Shown here: piece by piece, positions 34,786 through 44,780 of the stretch
How positions within the stretch are numbered: the stretch's first letter is position 1
Layout of the letters: each line of letters begins with the position of its first letter
Assembly: GCF_040581415.1 (NCBI RefSeq)
Contig: NZ_CP114014.1
Coordinates: 4,898,001-4,962,000, forward strand
Length of the DNA stretch: 64,000 bases
Direction of reading: 5' to 3'
From: Paraconexibacter sp040581415
Lineage (GTDB): Bacteria > Actinomycetota > Thermoleophilia > Solirubrobacterales > Solirubrobacteraceae
Notes under the pieces: generated by a model
Database searches by the model: none
Told to the model about the DNA's origin: nothing
Seen by the model: the letters and a program-made list of their open reading frames with translations, nothing else
Position numbers and translations under genes: made by a program

Positions 34786-37013
34786 GCGGCGGGACAGGCC
34801 CGCCATCGCCCCCGCGCCCCGCGGAGCCCAAAGGCCGGGTCCTCGTCCACCGCAAGGCGGTCCGCCTCAAGTCGTCGCGGTCGAAGGACGTCCCCCGGCA
34901 GTTCGCTCGTCACCTGCACTTCGTCGCCGACGAGCTCGCCGCCGGCCGGGTCCCGCCCAACTGGGAGGTGCTGCACGCTCGCCCTCCGTATCGCAAAGTG
35001 AAGCTCCCGCCACTGCGCGCAATGGCGCGCCATGTCGACGGATCCCTCGTGGTCTTCCTGATTCGTGAGCGCGACGACTTCTACAAGCGGATCGGGCGCG
35101 TGCGGCCGACGTTCGACGCCCGCGACTTCACCGAGCTCACGGTCGATCGCCAGCGCACGCAGCTCGTCGAAGCCCGGGCCGATCCACCAACGACGGCGCC
35201 TTCAGTCCCCGCCTCGGGGGCGTGTTGGAAGACCTTCAGCGACGACGAGCTGCGGGCGATCTTTCCGGCGGACGACGCGCTCATCACCAGACTCGGTCAG
35301 GCGGCCCGGCCCGCCGAGGCGTTCGAGGATGACGTGGTTGGGGTCATCGGCGAACCCCACGCGATGCTGCTGCTCGACCTGGCTGAACGCCCCGACCGCT
35401 ACCGACGGATCCTGGACAGCGGCCGTATCCCCGCGCCGATCGACGTCGAGGACAGCGATGAGGAGCTGGCTGCCTCCGTCGCCGCGGGTCTGGCTACGGG
35501 GGACCTGGTCGCCCTCGAGGAGGCGTCCGAGCTCGAGCGGCTCCTCGATGGCGAGCTGGAGGAGTGGATGGTCTTCCTGCTCCCCAAACAGCGGAGCATG
35601 GTCGACGCGCGGTACAACGGGCCCGCTCGACTCAGCGGCGGGCCGGGGACCGGCAAGAGCGTGGTCGCACTGCACCGCGCGATCGAGCTCGCGCGCCGCG
35701 CCGGGCCGCGCGAGAAGGTCCTACTCACCACGTTCGTCAAGACCCTTCCCGTCTATTGGCGATCGTTACTCCGGCGGATCGACCCTGCAGCGGCGGCGCG
35801 CGTCGACGTGAAGGCGGTTGACGCGCTCGCACACTGGTGGCTCCCGCCGGACGTCCAGCGCCTCGACATCCCGAAGCCGCCAGAACGCGTGGCTTGGGCA
35901 AAGCACGCGCTGGGTCGAGACCTGCGCCTTATCGGCGCCTTCGGCAACGACCCCGCTGCGCTCGTGGACGAGTTCGACCACGTGCTATCGGCCGCGGTCG
36001 TCCCCGGCGTGGCCGGCGCCAATCCGCACCCGCTTTCTAGCGGCGAGGACTACGGACGGCTCGAGCCAAAGTTCCGCCGCGCGCGAACCCGGGAAGAGGT
36101 CGAGTCGGTCTGGGCCTGCTTTGAGCGTTACCGAGAGGACCTCGCCGCCCAGGGCATGACGGACTTCGCGCAGCGGCGGCTCGTCGCGCTCGAGCGCGCA
36201 TCACCGACCTACGCCGGCGTCGTCGTGGACGAGGCACAGGATCTCAGCTCGGTGGCCCTGCGATTCCTCTGGAAGCTCGACGCGAGCGTCGACCACAGCG
36301 GATTCCTCGTCGTTGCCGACGGGCAGCAAGCGGTCTACCCCGGCGGCTACAGTCTCCGCGCGCTCGGCATCGAAACGCGTGGCCGTGCACGCAATCTGAC
36401 CGAGAACTGGCGGACCACCCAGTGCATCCAGGCTGCCGCAGACTCGGTCATCGCGGACCTCGACATCGACGACCGCGACGGCACGGCCCGTCGTGGGGCT
36501 GACGACGAGTCGATCCCTCTCCGCGCAGGTATCCGGCCCGAGGTCCACGCATGCCGGCATCGCCACGCTGAGACCACGCTGGTCGCCGACATCGTCCTCG
36601 ACCGCATCACGGCGGGACGCGTCCCCCGGGACATCGCCGTCCTCGTCTCGACGAACAAGCAGGTCGGTGAGGTCCTTCGTGCACTTGCAAACGCTCCGCT
36701 ACCTGTCCCGGCCAGAGACTTGAAGGACTTCAAGCCCGAGCAGCATGACTACGTCGTGGTCGGCACTTTCCACCGCGCGAAGGGCCTTGAGTTCGTCGAG
36801 GTTGTCGTTGCCGGGCTCGGCGACGGGACGTGGCCGCCCAGCCACGGCGCTCAGACGCAAGCCGACCGGGACGAGCGCAGCCGGCACTGCCGCGCGCTCT
36901 TCGTCGCCATGACCCGCGCGAGGGATCACCTGATCATGACCGGCGTGGCCCCGCTCGCGCCTGAGGTCGCCGCGTTGTCGCCCATCTGTGCAGATCTCGT
37001 GACCCATGCGTGA
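34782..37013 (+). CDS. UvrD-like SF1 helicase inserted in the BREX operon
   Basis: A 743-residue protein. The first 270 residues are a domain of unknown function (FARHLHFVADELAAGRVPPN; HVDGSLVVFLIRERDDFYKR), partly resembling a toxin-like RelE/ParE fold near residues 75-110, though this is uncertain. The helicase core has Walker A LSGGPGTGKSVVAL near 285, VVVDEAQDLS near 482, LTENWRTTQCIQ, FHRAKGLEFVEVVVAG and FVAMTRARDHLIMTG near 708. It overlaps pglX by four bases, so it is an integral gene of the operon, yet it is not one of the six core BREX-2 components. It may add DNA-end or R-loop processing to the system. Confidence 0.85.
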   Translation: MSGGTGPPSPPRPAEPKGRVLVHRKAVRLKSSRSKDVPRQFARHLHFVADELAAGRVPPNWEVLHARPPYRKVKLPPLRAMARHVDGSLVVFLIRERDDFYKRIGRVRPTFDARDFTELTVDRQRTQLVEARADPPTTAPSVPASGACWKTFSDDELRAIFPADDALITRLGQAARPAEAFEDDVVGVIGEPHAMLLLDLAERPDRYRRILDSGRIPAPIDVEDSDEELAASVAAGLATGDLVALEEASELERLLDGELEEWMVFLLPKQRSMVDARYNGPARLSGGPGTGKSVVALHRAIELARRAGPREKVLLTTFVKTLPVYWRSLLRRIDPAAAARVDVKAVDALAHWWLPPDVQRLDIPKPPERVAWAKHALGRDLRLIGAFGNDPAALVDEFDHVLSAAVVPGVAGANPHPLSSGEDYGRLEPKFRRARTREEVESVWACFERYREDLAAQGMTDFAQRRLVALERASPTYAGVVVDEAQDLSSVALRFLWKLDASVDHSGFLVVADGQQAVYPGGYSLRALGIETRGRARNLTENWRTTQCIQAAADSVIADLDIDDRDGTARRGADDESIPLRAGIRPEVHACRHRHAETTLVADIVLDRITAGRVPRDIAVLVSTNKQVGEVLRALANAPLPVPARDLKDFKPEQHDYVVVGTFHRAKGLEFVEVVVAGLGDGTWPPSHGAQTQADRDERSRHCRALFVAMTRARDHLIMTGVAPLAPEVAALSPICADLVTHA

Positions 37014-37180
37014 GATCCGGGCCGAGTCATCGCGACGCGGGACGGGGCACCGCTCGTCGTCAGATCGAGCGACGCACGGGCGACAACGCCGTGGCATCCC
37101 GGTCGGCGCTGACACACAACGCTGCACCCACCGTCCCAAACTCGAACCATCACCGACGCTTCTGCGAGGCTAACCCACTC

Positions 37181-40100
37181 GTGCCCACGCTCCTTCGCGA
37201 ACTCATCAACATCCCCGAGTCGGTCCAGCGCGGCGACTTCGTCATGAGCCTGGCCAGCGGGGTGAACGACAAGGCCGGCACGCTCAACAGCTACGTCGTC
37301 ACGCCCCAACTAGAGGACGCTTTCGAACACGCGCTGACCTTCATCGCCTCCTCGGTGCGCGACGGCCGCTGCCGGGCGGCGTACCTCGACGGCAGCTTCG
37401 GCTCGGGCAAGAGCCATTTCATGGCCGTGCTGCACCTGCTGCTACAGCGGGACCCCGATGCGCGGGCTATCCCGGAACTCGCGCGGGCGGTCTCGAAGCC
37501 GGACAAGGTCCTCGAGGGGAAGAAGTTTGCGCTGGTGCCGCTCCACCTCATCGGGGCGGACTCGATGGAGCAGGGCATTCTTGGTGGGTACGTCGAGCAT
37601 CTGCACCGGATCGCGCCCACCGCGCCGCCTCCCGGGGTGTACAGCGACGGCCCGATCTTCGAGCAGGCCGACTCCGTTCGGGCTGACATCGGCGACGAGA
37701 AGTTCTTCGCGCGGCTCAATCCGTCCGGAGCGGGCGCCGATGGCGACGACGGCTGGGGCGACCTTGCGGCCGCCTGGACTGCTGAGACCTACGACGCGGC
37801 GCGGAACGCACCGGCGGGTGACCCGGGCCGTTCACGCCTGAGCGGGGAGCTCGTGTCGACCATCGTCCCGGCGTTCAGGGACGCGATGCGCGGACGATCG
37901 ACCGGTTACGTCGACCTCGAGGCTGGGCTGCAGGAACTCGCGCGCCACGCGAAGTCACGCGGCGCCGACGCTCTAATTCTCTTCCTGGACGAGCTGATCC
38001 TGTGGCTCGGGACACGCATCGGCGACCCGGCGTTCGTTGCGCGCGAAGGACAGAAGCTCATCAAGCTCATCGAGTACACGGGCACCCGCGAGATCCCCGT
38101 CATCTCGTTCGTCGCGCGCCAGCGCGACCTCCGGGAGTTCATCGGGGATCAGATCCCCGGGTCCGAGAAGCTCTCGTTCACGGACACGCTGAAGCACTGG
38201 GAGGGACGCTTCGACAGCGTCAAACTGAACGATCGCAACCTGCCGAAGATCGCCCAGCGCCGGCTCCTTGCGCCCAACAGCGAAGCGTCGAAGCAGCAGC
38301 TCGAGGAGGCGTTCGCCGACTCCCAGCGGACCCGCCCTGACGTTCTCGACGTCCTGATGACGGAGGACGGCGACCGCGACCTCTTCCGCGCGACCTACCC
38401 GTTCAGCCCGGCCTTTATGAAGGCGCTCGTGGCCGCATCCTCAGCGCTCCAGCGCGAACGGACAGCGCTGAAGGTGATGCTGCAGCTCCTGGTCGACCGT
38501 CGTGATGACCTCAAGGTCGGCGACCTAGTGAGTGTCGGCGACCTATTCGACGTGCTCGCCAACGGCGACGAACCCTTCTCGCAGGACATGAAGCGCCACT
38601 TCGACCATGCGAAGGAGCTCTATCAGCAGCAGCTCGAACCGCTGCTGCTCGCAGAGACCCCTGGCGCTAGCCGGCCCTCTGCGGCTGACGAGCGACTGGT
38701 CAAGACGCTCCTGCTCGCCGCGCTCGTCCCGAACGCCGGCCCACTCCGGAACCTTGACGTCGCGAAGCTCACCGCCCTGAACCACGGATCCATCGCGTCG
38801 CCAATCCCAGGCCAGGAGAAGGCGATTGTCCTGCAGAAGCTGCGCAAGTGGTCCTCCCAGGTCGGTGCCCTCAAGGTCGGCGAAGACACGCAGAATCCGA
38901 CGGTCGCCATCCGCCTCACCGGCGTGGACGTCGACGCGATCATCGAACGCGCGAGCGGCACCGATAACGAGGGCGTCCGGCGCCAGCTCATCAAGGAGCT
39001 CGTGCTTAGCCAGCTCGGGATCGACGCAGACACGCGGCTGTTCGCCGAGCACACCGTGCTCTGGCGCGGGACCCGCCGCCCCATCGACGTCGTCTTCGGG
39101 AACATCCGCGACAGCGAGCTCCTTCCGGACGATGCGCTGCGGGCCAGCGGGGATCACTGGAAGCTCGTGATCGACTATCCGTTCGACCAGGGCCACACGC
39201 CACTCGATGACGTCCAGCGTCTGGATCGATGGCGCGAAGTCAACGGTGCGAGCCAGACGGTCTGCTGGGTTCCCGCGTTCTTCTCCGCCGCTTTGCAGCG
39301 TGACCTCAAGCGACTCGGCATCGTTCGCTACGTCCTGAAGGACGAGCGGCTCAGCCAGTTCACTCAGGACATGAGCCCCCAGGACCGTCAGCAAGCGGCC
39401 GGGATCCTGAGCGACCTGCGGTCGGCGCTCGAGCAGCGGGTCGCTGCTGCGATCCGCCAGGCCTACGGCGTAGAAACAGTCGCCCCGGACACGATCGACA
39501 CCTCGCACGGGGTCGAGGACCGACTGCAGTCCCTTACCGCGGGCTTCAGGCCGCAGGTTCCGGTCGGCGCGCAGCTGTCGGACGCGCTCACTGGGCTGGT
39601 CGATCAGATGCTCAGCGTTCAGTACCCGGCGCATCCGAAGTTCGAGGACGAGGTGCGGATGCCCCACCTGCGCGTCGTGCTTGAGGAGGTACAGCGGGCA
39701 GCCCAGACGACGGACGGCCGGATCGAGGTCCCGACCGACCGCCGCAAGGTCATGCGCAAGGTCGCCGCTCCGTTGAAGCTAGGTATGCAGTACGAGGCGC
39801 CCTTCGTTCTCGGCAGCCACTGGAAGGACACGCTCGAGCGGGCGGCCGCTATCGCGCGTACCCAGGGCGCAGAGCGTATGACGGTCAAGGACGTCCGCGC
39901 TTGGATCGCTGCTGCCGAGCCGATGGGTCTGCCGCGAGATGTCGAGTCGCTCGTCATTCTCTGCTTCGCTGCCCAGACCGGGCGCGTCTTCCAGCTGCAT
40001 GGAGGCCCAGCGACGCCGCCCATCGACCGGCTCGACGACGCACTCGAGCTTGTCGTCACGGAGCTCCCGAGCGTTGAGGCTTGGGATACCGCGGTCGAGA

Positions 40101-40831
40101 GGGCCGCGTCGATCCTTGGCGTCACCAGCGTGAACCGAGCGCGAAACCCAAGCTCGTACGAAGCCTTGGTCGGCAAGCTTCGCGATAAGGCGCGGCTGCT
40201 GGCGCCTGACGCGGAGGCGCTCGTGCCGGTGCTGGGAGAGCGGCTCGGATTGCTGGGTGTGGATCTCGGTAGTGCTCCCCGCATGCGCTCGGCCCGTGCC
40301 GCTGCGTCGATCGTCTCGGGGCTTGCGACGGCGTCGGATCCGGGCACCGTCATCGCCGTGCTGGCTGAGGCGGACATCCCGACGTCGGCACCGGCCCTCG
40401 CACGAAGCATGAGCTCGGCGGGCGCGGTCCGCGACGTCCTTCAGGACTCGAACTGGAACGTCATCGGGCTTACGGCCGAGCGAGCGACCGCTGGCGACCC
40501 CAACTTCCAGCGGATCGCTACGGCCCTGGTCCGCACGCTCGAGCGTGACGAGCACGCGGAGCCGCTGGGCCCCGCTGTGCAGACCGCTGCCAGCGACGCC
40601 ATCGCGCTCTTGGCGCCGCCGCCCACGGGTCCGCCTCCCGGGCCCCCGCCGCCGGAGCCTCCTGTTGCGCCTCCGCCAACGCCTCCGAAGTCCGGGGTGA
40701 CGGTCGAGCAGGGCGAGCAGATCAGCGTCGATGTCGCCAGCGCGCAGCGCGAGCTTGACCGACTAGCGACGTTGCCCGGCGAGGTACTCGTCACGCTCCA
40801 TTGGACGATTACGACGAACGACGAACGGTGA
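37181..40831 (+). CDS. pglY: BREX-2 ATPase PglY
   Basis: A large P-loop ATPase of 1216 residues from the GTG at 37181 (PTLLRELINIPESVQRGDFV follows directly, the usual N-terminus). An alternative GTG at 37010 overlaps the previous stop but adds 57 residues of unlikely sequence. Walker A GSFGSGKSHFM lies near residue 72; the aspartate-containing ALILFLDELILW near 260-275 is probably Walker B. A Pro-rich linker (about 1146-1170) precedes a short C-terminal tail. PglY is the BREX-2 counterpart of BrxC and pairs with the phosphatase PglZ. Its stop overlaps the pglZ start. Confidence 0.93.
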   Translation: MPTLLRELINIPESVQRGDFVMSLASGVNDKAGTLNSYVVTPQLEDAFEHALTFIASSVRDGRCRAAYLDGSFGSGKSHFMAVLHLLLQRDPDARAIPELARAVSKPDKVLEGKKFALVPLHLIGADSMEQGILGGYVEHLHRIAPTAPPPGVYSDGPIFEQADSVRADIGDEKFFARLNPSGAGADGDDGWGDLAAAWTAETYDAARNAPAGDPGRSRLSGELVSTIVPAFRDAMRGRSTGYVDLEAGLQELARHAKSRGADALILFLDELILWLGTRIGDPAFVAREGQKLIKLIEYTGTREIPVISFVARQRDLREFIGDQIPGSEKLSFTDTLKHWEGRFDSVKLNDRNLPKIAQRRLLAPNSEASKQQLEEAFADSQRTRPDVLDVLMTEDGDRDLFRATYPFSPAFMKALVAASSALQRERTALKVMLQLLVDRRDDLKVGDLVSVGDLFDVLANGDEPFSQDMKRHFDHAKELYQQQLEPLLLAETPGASRPSAADERLVKTLLLAALVPNAGPLRNLDVAKLTALNHGSIASPIPGQEKAIVLQKLRKWSSQVGALKVGEDTQNPTVAIRLTGVDVDAIIERASGTDNEGVRRQLIKELVLSQLGIDADTRLFAEHTVLWRGTRRPIDVVFGNIRDSELLPDDALRASGDHWKLVIDYPFDQGHTPLDDVQRLDRWREVNGASQTVCWVPAFFSAALQRDLKRLGIVRYVLKDERLSQFTQDMSPQDRQQAAGILSDLRSALEQRVAAAIRQAYGVETVAPDTIDTSHGVEDRLQSLTAGFRPQVPVGAQLSDALTGLVDQMLSVQYPAHPKFEDEVRMPHLRVVLEEVQRAAQTTDGRIEVPTDRRKVMRKVAAPLKLGMQYEAPFVLGSHWKDTLERAAAIARTQGAERMTVKDVRAWIAAAEPMGLPRDVESLVILCFAAQTGRVFQLHGGPATPPIDRLDDALELVVTELPSVEAWDTAVERAASILGVTSVNRARNPSSYEALVGKLRDKARLLAPDAEALVPVLGERLGLLGVDLGSAPRMRSARAAASIVSGLATASDPGTVIAVLAEADIPTSAPALARSMSSAGAVRDVLQDSNWNVIGLTAERATAGDPNFQRIATALVRTLERDEHAEPLGPAVQTAASDAIALLAPPPTGPPPGPPPPEPPVAPPPTPPKSGVTVEQGEQISVDVASAQRELDRLATLPGEVLVTLHWTITTNDER

Positions 40832-43455
40832 GCGGCACCGTCACCCCCGAACGGCTATGGCCGCAGCTGGAGGCGTGGCTCGCCGGTGACCCGAGCCGGC
40901 CGATCTTCGCCGTGTACCACGAGGGTGACTGGTCTGGCAGCGACGTGCTCATGGTCGGCGACCGATACGTAGACGTGCGCGTCTGCCGATCAGAACTCGC
41001 CGTGCGCGAAGTGCTCAGCGCGCCGCGCGAGGCCGGCCGGGGCCTGGTGCTCCTAACGTCGATCGATCAGCTCGGCGCTGACGTGCTTGCTCGGCTTGCA
41101 CGGCCGCGGGTGCATCGGCTGCACTCGTCGGATGCGCTGCTGCCACTCTTTGGCGTCAGGGCGATCGACCCCGCGCTCGCACGGCAACGGTGGCTCATCG
41201 ACGCGCTCGTCGACTCCGCCCCGCGCGCCGGGTACGAGTCCGCCGGCGCCCTGCAGCTCGACCTCGCGCGCGCGTGGCGCGCGCTCCTCGTGCACCGTTA
41301 CGGGATCGACCCAGACGGAGGACTTGGTGGGCTGCTGGCGTGGGCCGCATCGCCGGGTACGGCGTTCGTCGAGGCTGAGGCGGCGGAGCGCAAGGCTCTC
41401 ACTGCACGGCTCGTTGGGACGATGCCGGGTGCCGAGGCCGTGCTGGCGGTGCTGGACGCGGGCGACGGGGACGACGTCGTCGCGCTCGGGCTGGTGATGC
41501 GAGTCCTGCTCAACGCCCCCGACGGTGCAGCACGTGTGGCAGCACGGACCCGGCTGGAGGTCCGCCTGAAGGGCTGGGCGTTCGACGCCGGGTCGGCGGC
41601 CGCCTGGTCACTGGCGGCCGAAGCCACGCTCGATGCGCTGCCGTCGCACCTCCAAGCAACGGTTCAACACCGTGCGGATCGGCTCATCGAAATTCTTCAG
41701 GCCGAAAGCCTCGTGGCCGCCAGCGACCATCTAACGTCAGGACTCCGCGCACGGATGGCGGCGTTCGGGGGCACGCTCGCCGCGTGGACCGCGGGCAAGC
41801 GATCCATCGCGGCTGTCGCCGCCGACGCCGACCGGATCGCGCAGCATCGACTCGCTGACAGCTTGCCCGACGCGCCGCATCGGCTCGCTCTCGCGCTCGC
41901 GCGGTGGCTCGACCTCGATGCAGCGTCGCCGCCTGACCTTCGCGCCGCCGCTCTGCTTCACGCGACCGACGGGAGTTACGCCGACTGGGCCCGCTCGACG
42001 CTCCGCAACGGAGCCGGGGAGCCGACGTTCGACGCAGCAGTTCGCAAGCTCGTCGCGAAAGCCGACGCCCGCCGGGAAAGTGAGGAAGAGCACTTCGCCC
42101 AGACGCTCGCCTCCTGGAGCGCGCACTCCACGACCGACGACGCGCTCCTCGGAGTCGAACACATTCTCGAGCGCGTCGTCGGACCCCTCGCAGTGGCCCG
42201 GCCACTGCTGTTCATCGTCATGGACGGGATGGGGCATCGCGTGGCGAACGAGCTGCTCGACGACCTCAGCCACGCAGGCTGGACCGAACTGCGGCGCACA
42301 GCACATTCTGAGCGAGCGCTCGCGGTTTCGGTGTTGCCCAGCGTCACAGCGGTGTCCCGCACGAGCCTGCTCACGGGCAGTCTGCGCAGGGGCACGATGA
42401 GCGACGAGCAAGCCGCCTTTCCCACGCATACAGCGCTCGTCTCGGCGAGTGCCGGCGGCGAGCCACCACGGCTTTTCCACAAAGGAGCGATCACGGACCG
42501 CCACGGAGGCCTCACCGCCGAGCTCAGTGCCGAGGTCGCCGGCGACCGCCGCGTAGTAGGTGCCGTGATCAACGCGATCGACGATCACCTCGCTCGGAGC
42601 GAGCAGCTCCGGACCTCGTGGGGCGCGCGGGACATCTTGCCGCTGTGGTGGCTTCTGGAGGCGGCACGCGAGGCTGGTCGCATCGTCGTCCTGGCCAGCG
42701 ATCATGGTCACGTTTTGGAACATGGAAGCACCCTGAATCGTGGCAGTGGCGACGGCGGTGAGCGTTGGCAGCGTGCGACCGGACGGTCACTCGAGACGGG
42801 CGAGGTCGTTGTGCAGGGAACGCGCGTGCTCGTCCCCGAAGGTGCTTGCGTTCTGGCGTGGAGTGAGAAGGTGCGCTACGCCGTCAAGAAGAATGGCTAC
42901 CACGGTGGAGCCAGCGCTCAGGAGGTGTTGACGCCGCTCCTCGTCCTGGCGCCGGGACTCGTCGACACTCCGGACGGCTGGAGCGAAGCACCCTACGACC
43001 CGCCCGCCTGGTGGCTCGGCGATCCCGCGAGCGACGTCGTCGCTCCGGGCACCGGCGTGCCAGACGCCCCACCTGCCGAGCCCCGCCCTGGGGAGCAGAT
43101 GACGCTCGCGCCCGACGGGCCGCCTGCTGACGTCAGCGCGACTGGATGGATCACTGAGCTCCTTGCGAGTGACGTGTTTGCGGAACGGCGCGCCTCGGCG
43201 GGCCGCACTCCCGTACCCGACGAGCGCACCATCCGGATCCTGGCAGCGCTCGACGCGCACGGCGGGCAGCTCCTCAAGGACGCCCTTGCGCGGGCGTGCG
43301 GTATCCCGGTGATGCGACTCACGGGGATGCTCGCGGCCTTGAGACAGATGCTGAACATCGACGGCTACCAGACCCTCACGGTCGATCCAGCGACCGGGGA
43401 CGTGAAGCTTGACCGGGTCTTGCTCGCACAGCAGTTCGGGTTGTCTGGTCCATGA
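40828..43455 (+). CDS. pglZ: BREX-2 phosphatase PglZ
   Basis: A PglZ-family protein of 875 residues from the GTG at 40828, which overlaps the pglY stop as GTGA; a TTG at 40801 would add nine residues. The alkaline-phosphatase-like core includes LLFIVMDGMGHRVANELLDD near residue 462, with the metal-binding aspartate; SVTAVSRTSLLTGSL, carrying the likely nucleophile region; and VVLASDHGHVLEHGS near 622. PglZ is the hallmark of all BREX systems; its enzymatic target is not settled. A C-terminal winged-helix-like region (ALDAHGGQLLKDALARACGI) closes the protein. Confidence 0.95.
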   Translation: MSGTVTPERLWPQLEAWLAGDPSRPIFAVYHEGDWSGSDVLMVGDRYVDVRVCRSELAVREVLSAPREAGRGLVLLTSIDQLGADVLARLARPRVHRLHSSDALLPLFGVRAIDPALARQRWLIDALVDSAPRAGYESAGALQLDLARAWRALLVHRYGIDPDGGLGGLLAWAASPGTAFVEAEAAERKALTARLVGTMPGAEAVLAVLDAGDGDDVVALGLVMRVLLNAPDGAARVAARTRLEVRLKGWAFDAGSAAAWSLAAEATLDALPSHLQATVQHRADRLIEILQAESLVAASDHLTSGLRARMAAFGGTLAAWTAGKRSIAAVAADADRIAQHRLADSLPDAPHRLALALARWLDLDAASPPDLRAAALLHATDGSYADWARSTLRNGAGEPTFDAAVRKLVAKADARRESEEEHFAQTLASWSAHSTTDDALLGVEHILERVVGPLAVARPLLFIVMDGMGHRVANELLDDLSHAGWTELRRTAHSERALAVSVLPSVTAVSRTSLLTGSLRRGTMSDEQAAFPTHTALVSASAGGEPPRLFHKGAITDRHGGLTAELSAEVAGDRRVVGAVINAIDDHLARSEQLRTSWGARDILPLWWLLEAAREAGRIVVLASDHGHVLEHGSTLNRGSGDGGERWQRATGRSLETGEVVVQGTRVLVPEGACVLAWSEKVRYAVKKNGYHGGASAQEVLTPLLVLAPGLVDTPDGWSEAPYDPPAWWLGDPASDVVAPGTGVPDAPPAEPRPGEQMTLAPDGPPADVSATGWITELLASDVFAERRASAGRTPVPDERTIRILAALDAHGGQLLKDALARACGIPVMRLTGMLAALRQMLNIDGYQTLTVDPATGDVKLDRVLLAQQFGLSGP

Positions 43456-44780
43456 TCAGCGCAATGCCAAGCCCGCAGCGTCGACGCGAGATCATCGACG
43501 CGCTGCGTCGCGGGACGGTCCCCCAGCGCGGCCTAGACGCTTTTGCAGTCGGTCTTGACCACTTCACCCCAACCGTCTCCGAAGAGCTGCGGAGCGTTGC
43601 TACGGGCGTCGCCCAGTTCAAGGCCGTGCGAGGCGAATACGGCAGCGGCAAGACGTTCTTCGCACGCTGGGTTACCGAGCACGCGAAGACGCAGGGCTTC
43701 GCGACGGCCGAGGTCCAGATCTCTGAGGGCGAGACGCCGCTCCACCGCTTGGAAACGGTGTACCGGCGGCTCATCGAACGGCTCGCCACGACGGACGCAC
43801 CGCAGGGTGCACTGGGCCTCGTCCTGGAGCGTTGGGGCTTCGCTCTAGAAGAGGATGTGCTCGCCACGGGGCAGGTCGACGAGCAGGACGAGGTCGAGCT
43901 CGGGCGCCGCGTTCAGGACCTGATGGAAGCGCGGCTGGCCGAGGTGAGCAGGAGCGCGCCGCCGTTTGCGACGGCAGTCCGCGCGCACCGCACGGCGCTG
44001 GCAGCCGGGGACCGTGTCCTGGCCGATGGCATTCTCGCCTGGGTCGGAGGACAGCCGAACGTCCCTGCGGCGGTGAAGCGTGCTGCCGGCGTCAAGGGCG
44101 AGATCGATCACTTCGGGGCGCTGAGCTTCCTGCAAGGACTGCTCGTCGTCCTGCGGGACAGTGGGCACGCCGGCCTCTTCGTGGTGCTCGATGAGGTCGA
44201 GACGCTTCAGCGCGTTCGCAGCGACGTGCGCGAGAAGGGGCTCAACGCGATGCGCCAGCTGATCGACGAGATCGACGGCGGACGGTTTCCGGGGCTGTAT
44301 CTGAGCATCACGGGTACGCCTGCGTTCTTTGACGGCTCGCAGGGCGCCCAGCGACTGCCGCCTCTTGCCCAGCGCCTTCATACAGACTTTGGTTCCGACG
44401 CCCGCTTCGACAACCCGCGCGCCGTGCAGCTGCGTCTGCCGGCGTTCGACTTCACCCGGTTGGTCGCCGTCGGCACGCGCATCCGCGACATCTACGCCGA
44501 AGGCAGCGACCACGCCGACCGCCTCCAGGCGCGAGTGGACGACAAGTACGTCGAGGACCTCGCACGAGCCGTCGCCGGCAACCTGGGTGGCGCAGTCGGT
44601 ATCGCGCCGCGGGTGTTCCTCAAGAAGCTCGTCGGCGACGTCCTCGATCGCGTCGACCAGTTCCCCGACTTCGACCCGCGAGAGCACTACGCCCTCACGG
44701 TCACCGACCAGGAGCTCACCGCGGAGGAGCGCGAGGCGCGCGGTGCGCCGACCGCCGACGACGTCGCCCTCGACCTGTGA
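43452..44780 (+). CDS. brxD: BREX-2 ATP-binding protein BrxD
   Basis: A 442-residue AAA-type ATPase. Walker A is RGEYGSGKTFFARW near residue 62 and Walker B is FVVLDEVETLQR near 244. The N-terminal REIIDALRRGTVPQRGLDAF and the KNAMRQ-like GLNAMRQLIDEIDGG segment match BrxD. The ATG at 43452 overlaps the pglZ stop (ATGA); a second Met at codon 5 is possible. BrxD is a component specific to the pglW-containing BREX types and works with the BrxHI helicase encoded next. Confidence 0.93.
   Translation: MISAMPSPQRRREIIDALRRGTVPQRGLDAFAVGLDHFTPTVSEELRSVATGVAQFKAVRGEYGSGKTFFARWVTEHAKTQGFATAEVQISEGETPLHRLETVYRRLIERLATTDAPQGALGLVLERWGFALEEDVLATGQVDEQDEVELGRRVQDLMEARLAEVSRSAPPFATAVRAHRTALAAGDRVLADGILAWVGGQPNVPAAVKRAAGVKGEIDHFGALSFLQGLLVVLRDSGHAGLFVVLDEVETLQRVRSDVREKGLNAMRQLIDEIDGGRFPGLYLSITGTPAFFDGSQGAQRLPPLAQRLHTDFGSDARFDNPRAVQLRLPAFDFTRLVAVGTRIRDIYAEGSDHADRLQARVDDKYVEDLARAVAGNLGGAVGIAPRVFLKKLVGDVLDRVDQFPDFDPREHYALTVTDQELTAEEREARGAPTADDVALDL

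Noticed and set aside
37010..37180. Longer PglY starting at 37010
   Set aside because: The GTGA overlap is tempting, but the extra 57 residues look non-coding and PTLLRELINIPE is the usual PglY beginning.
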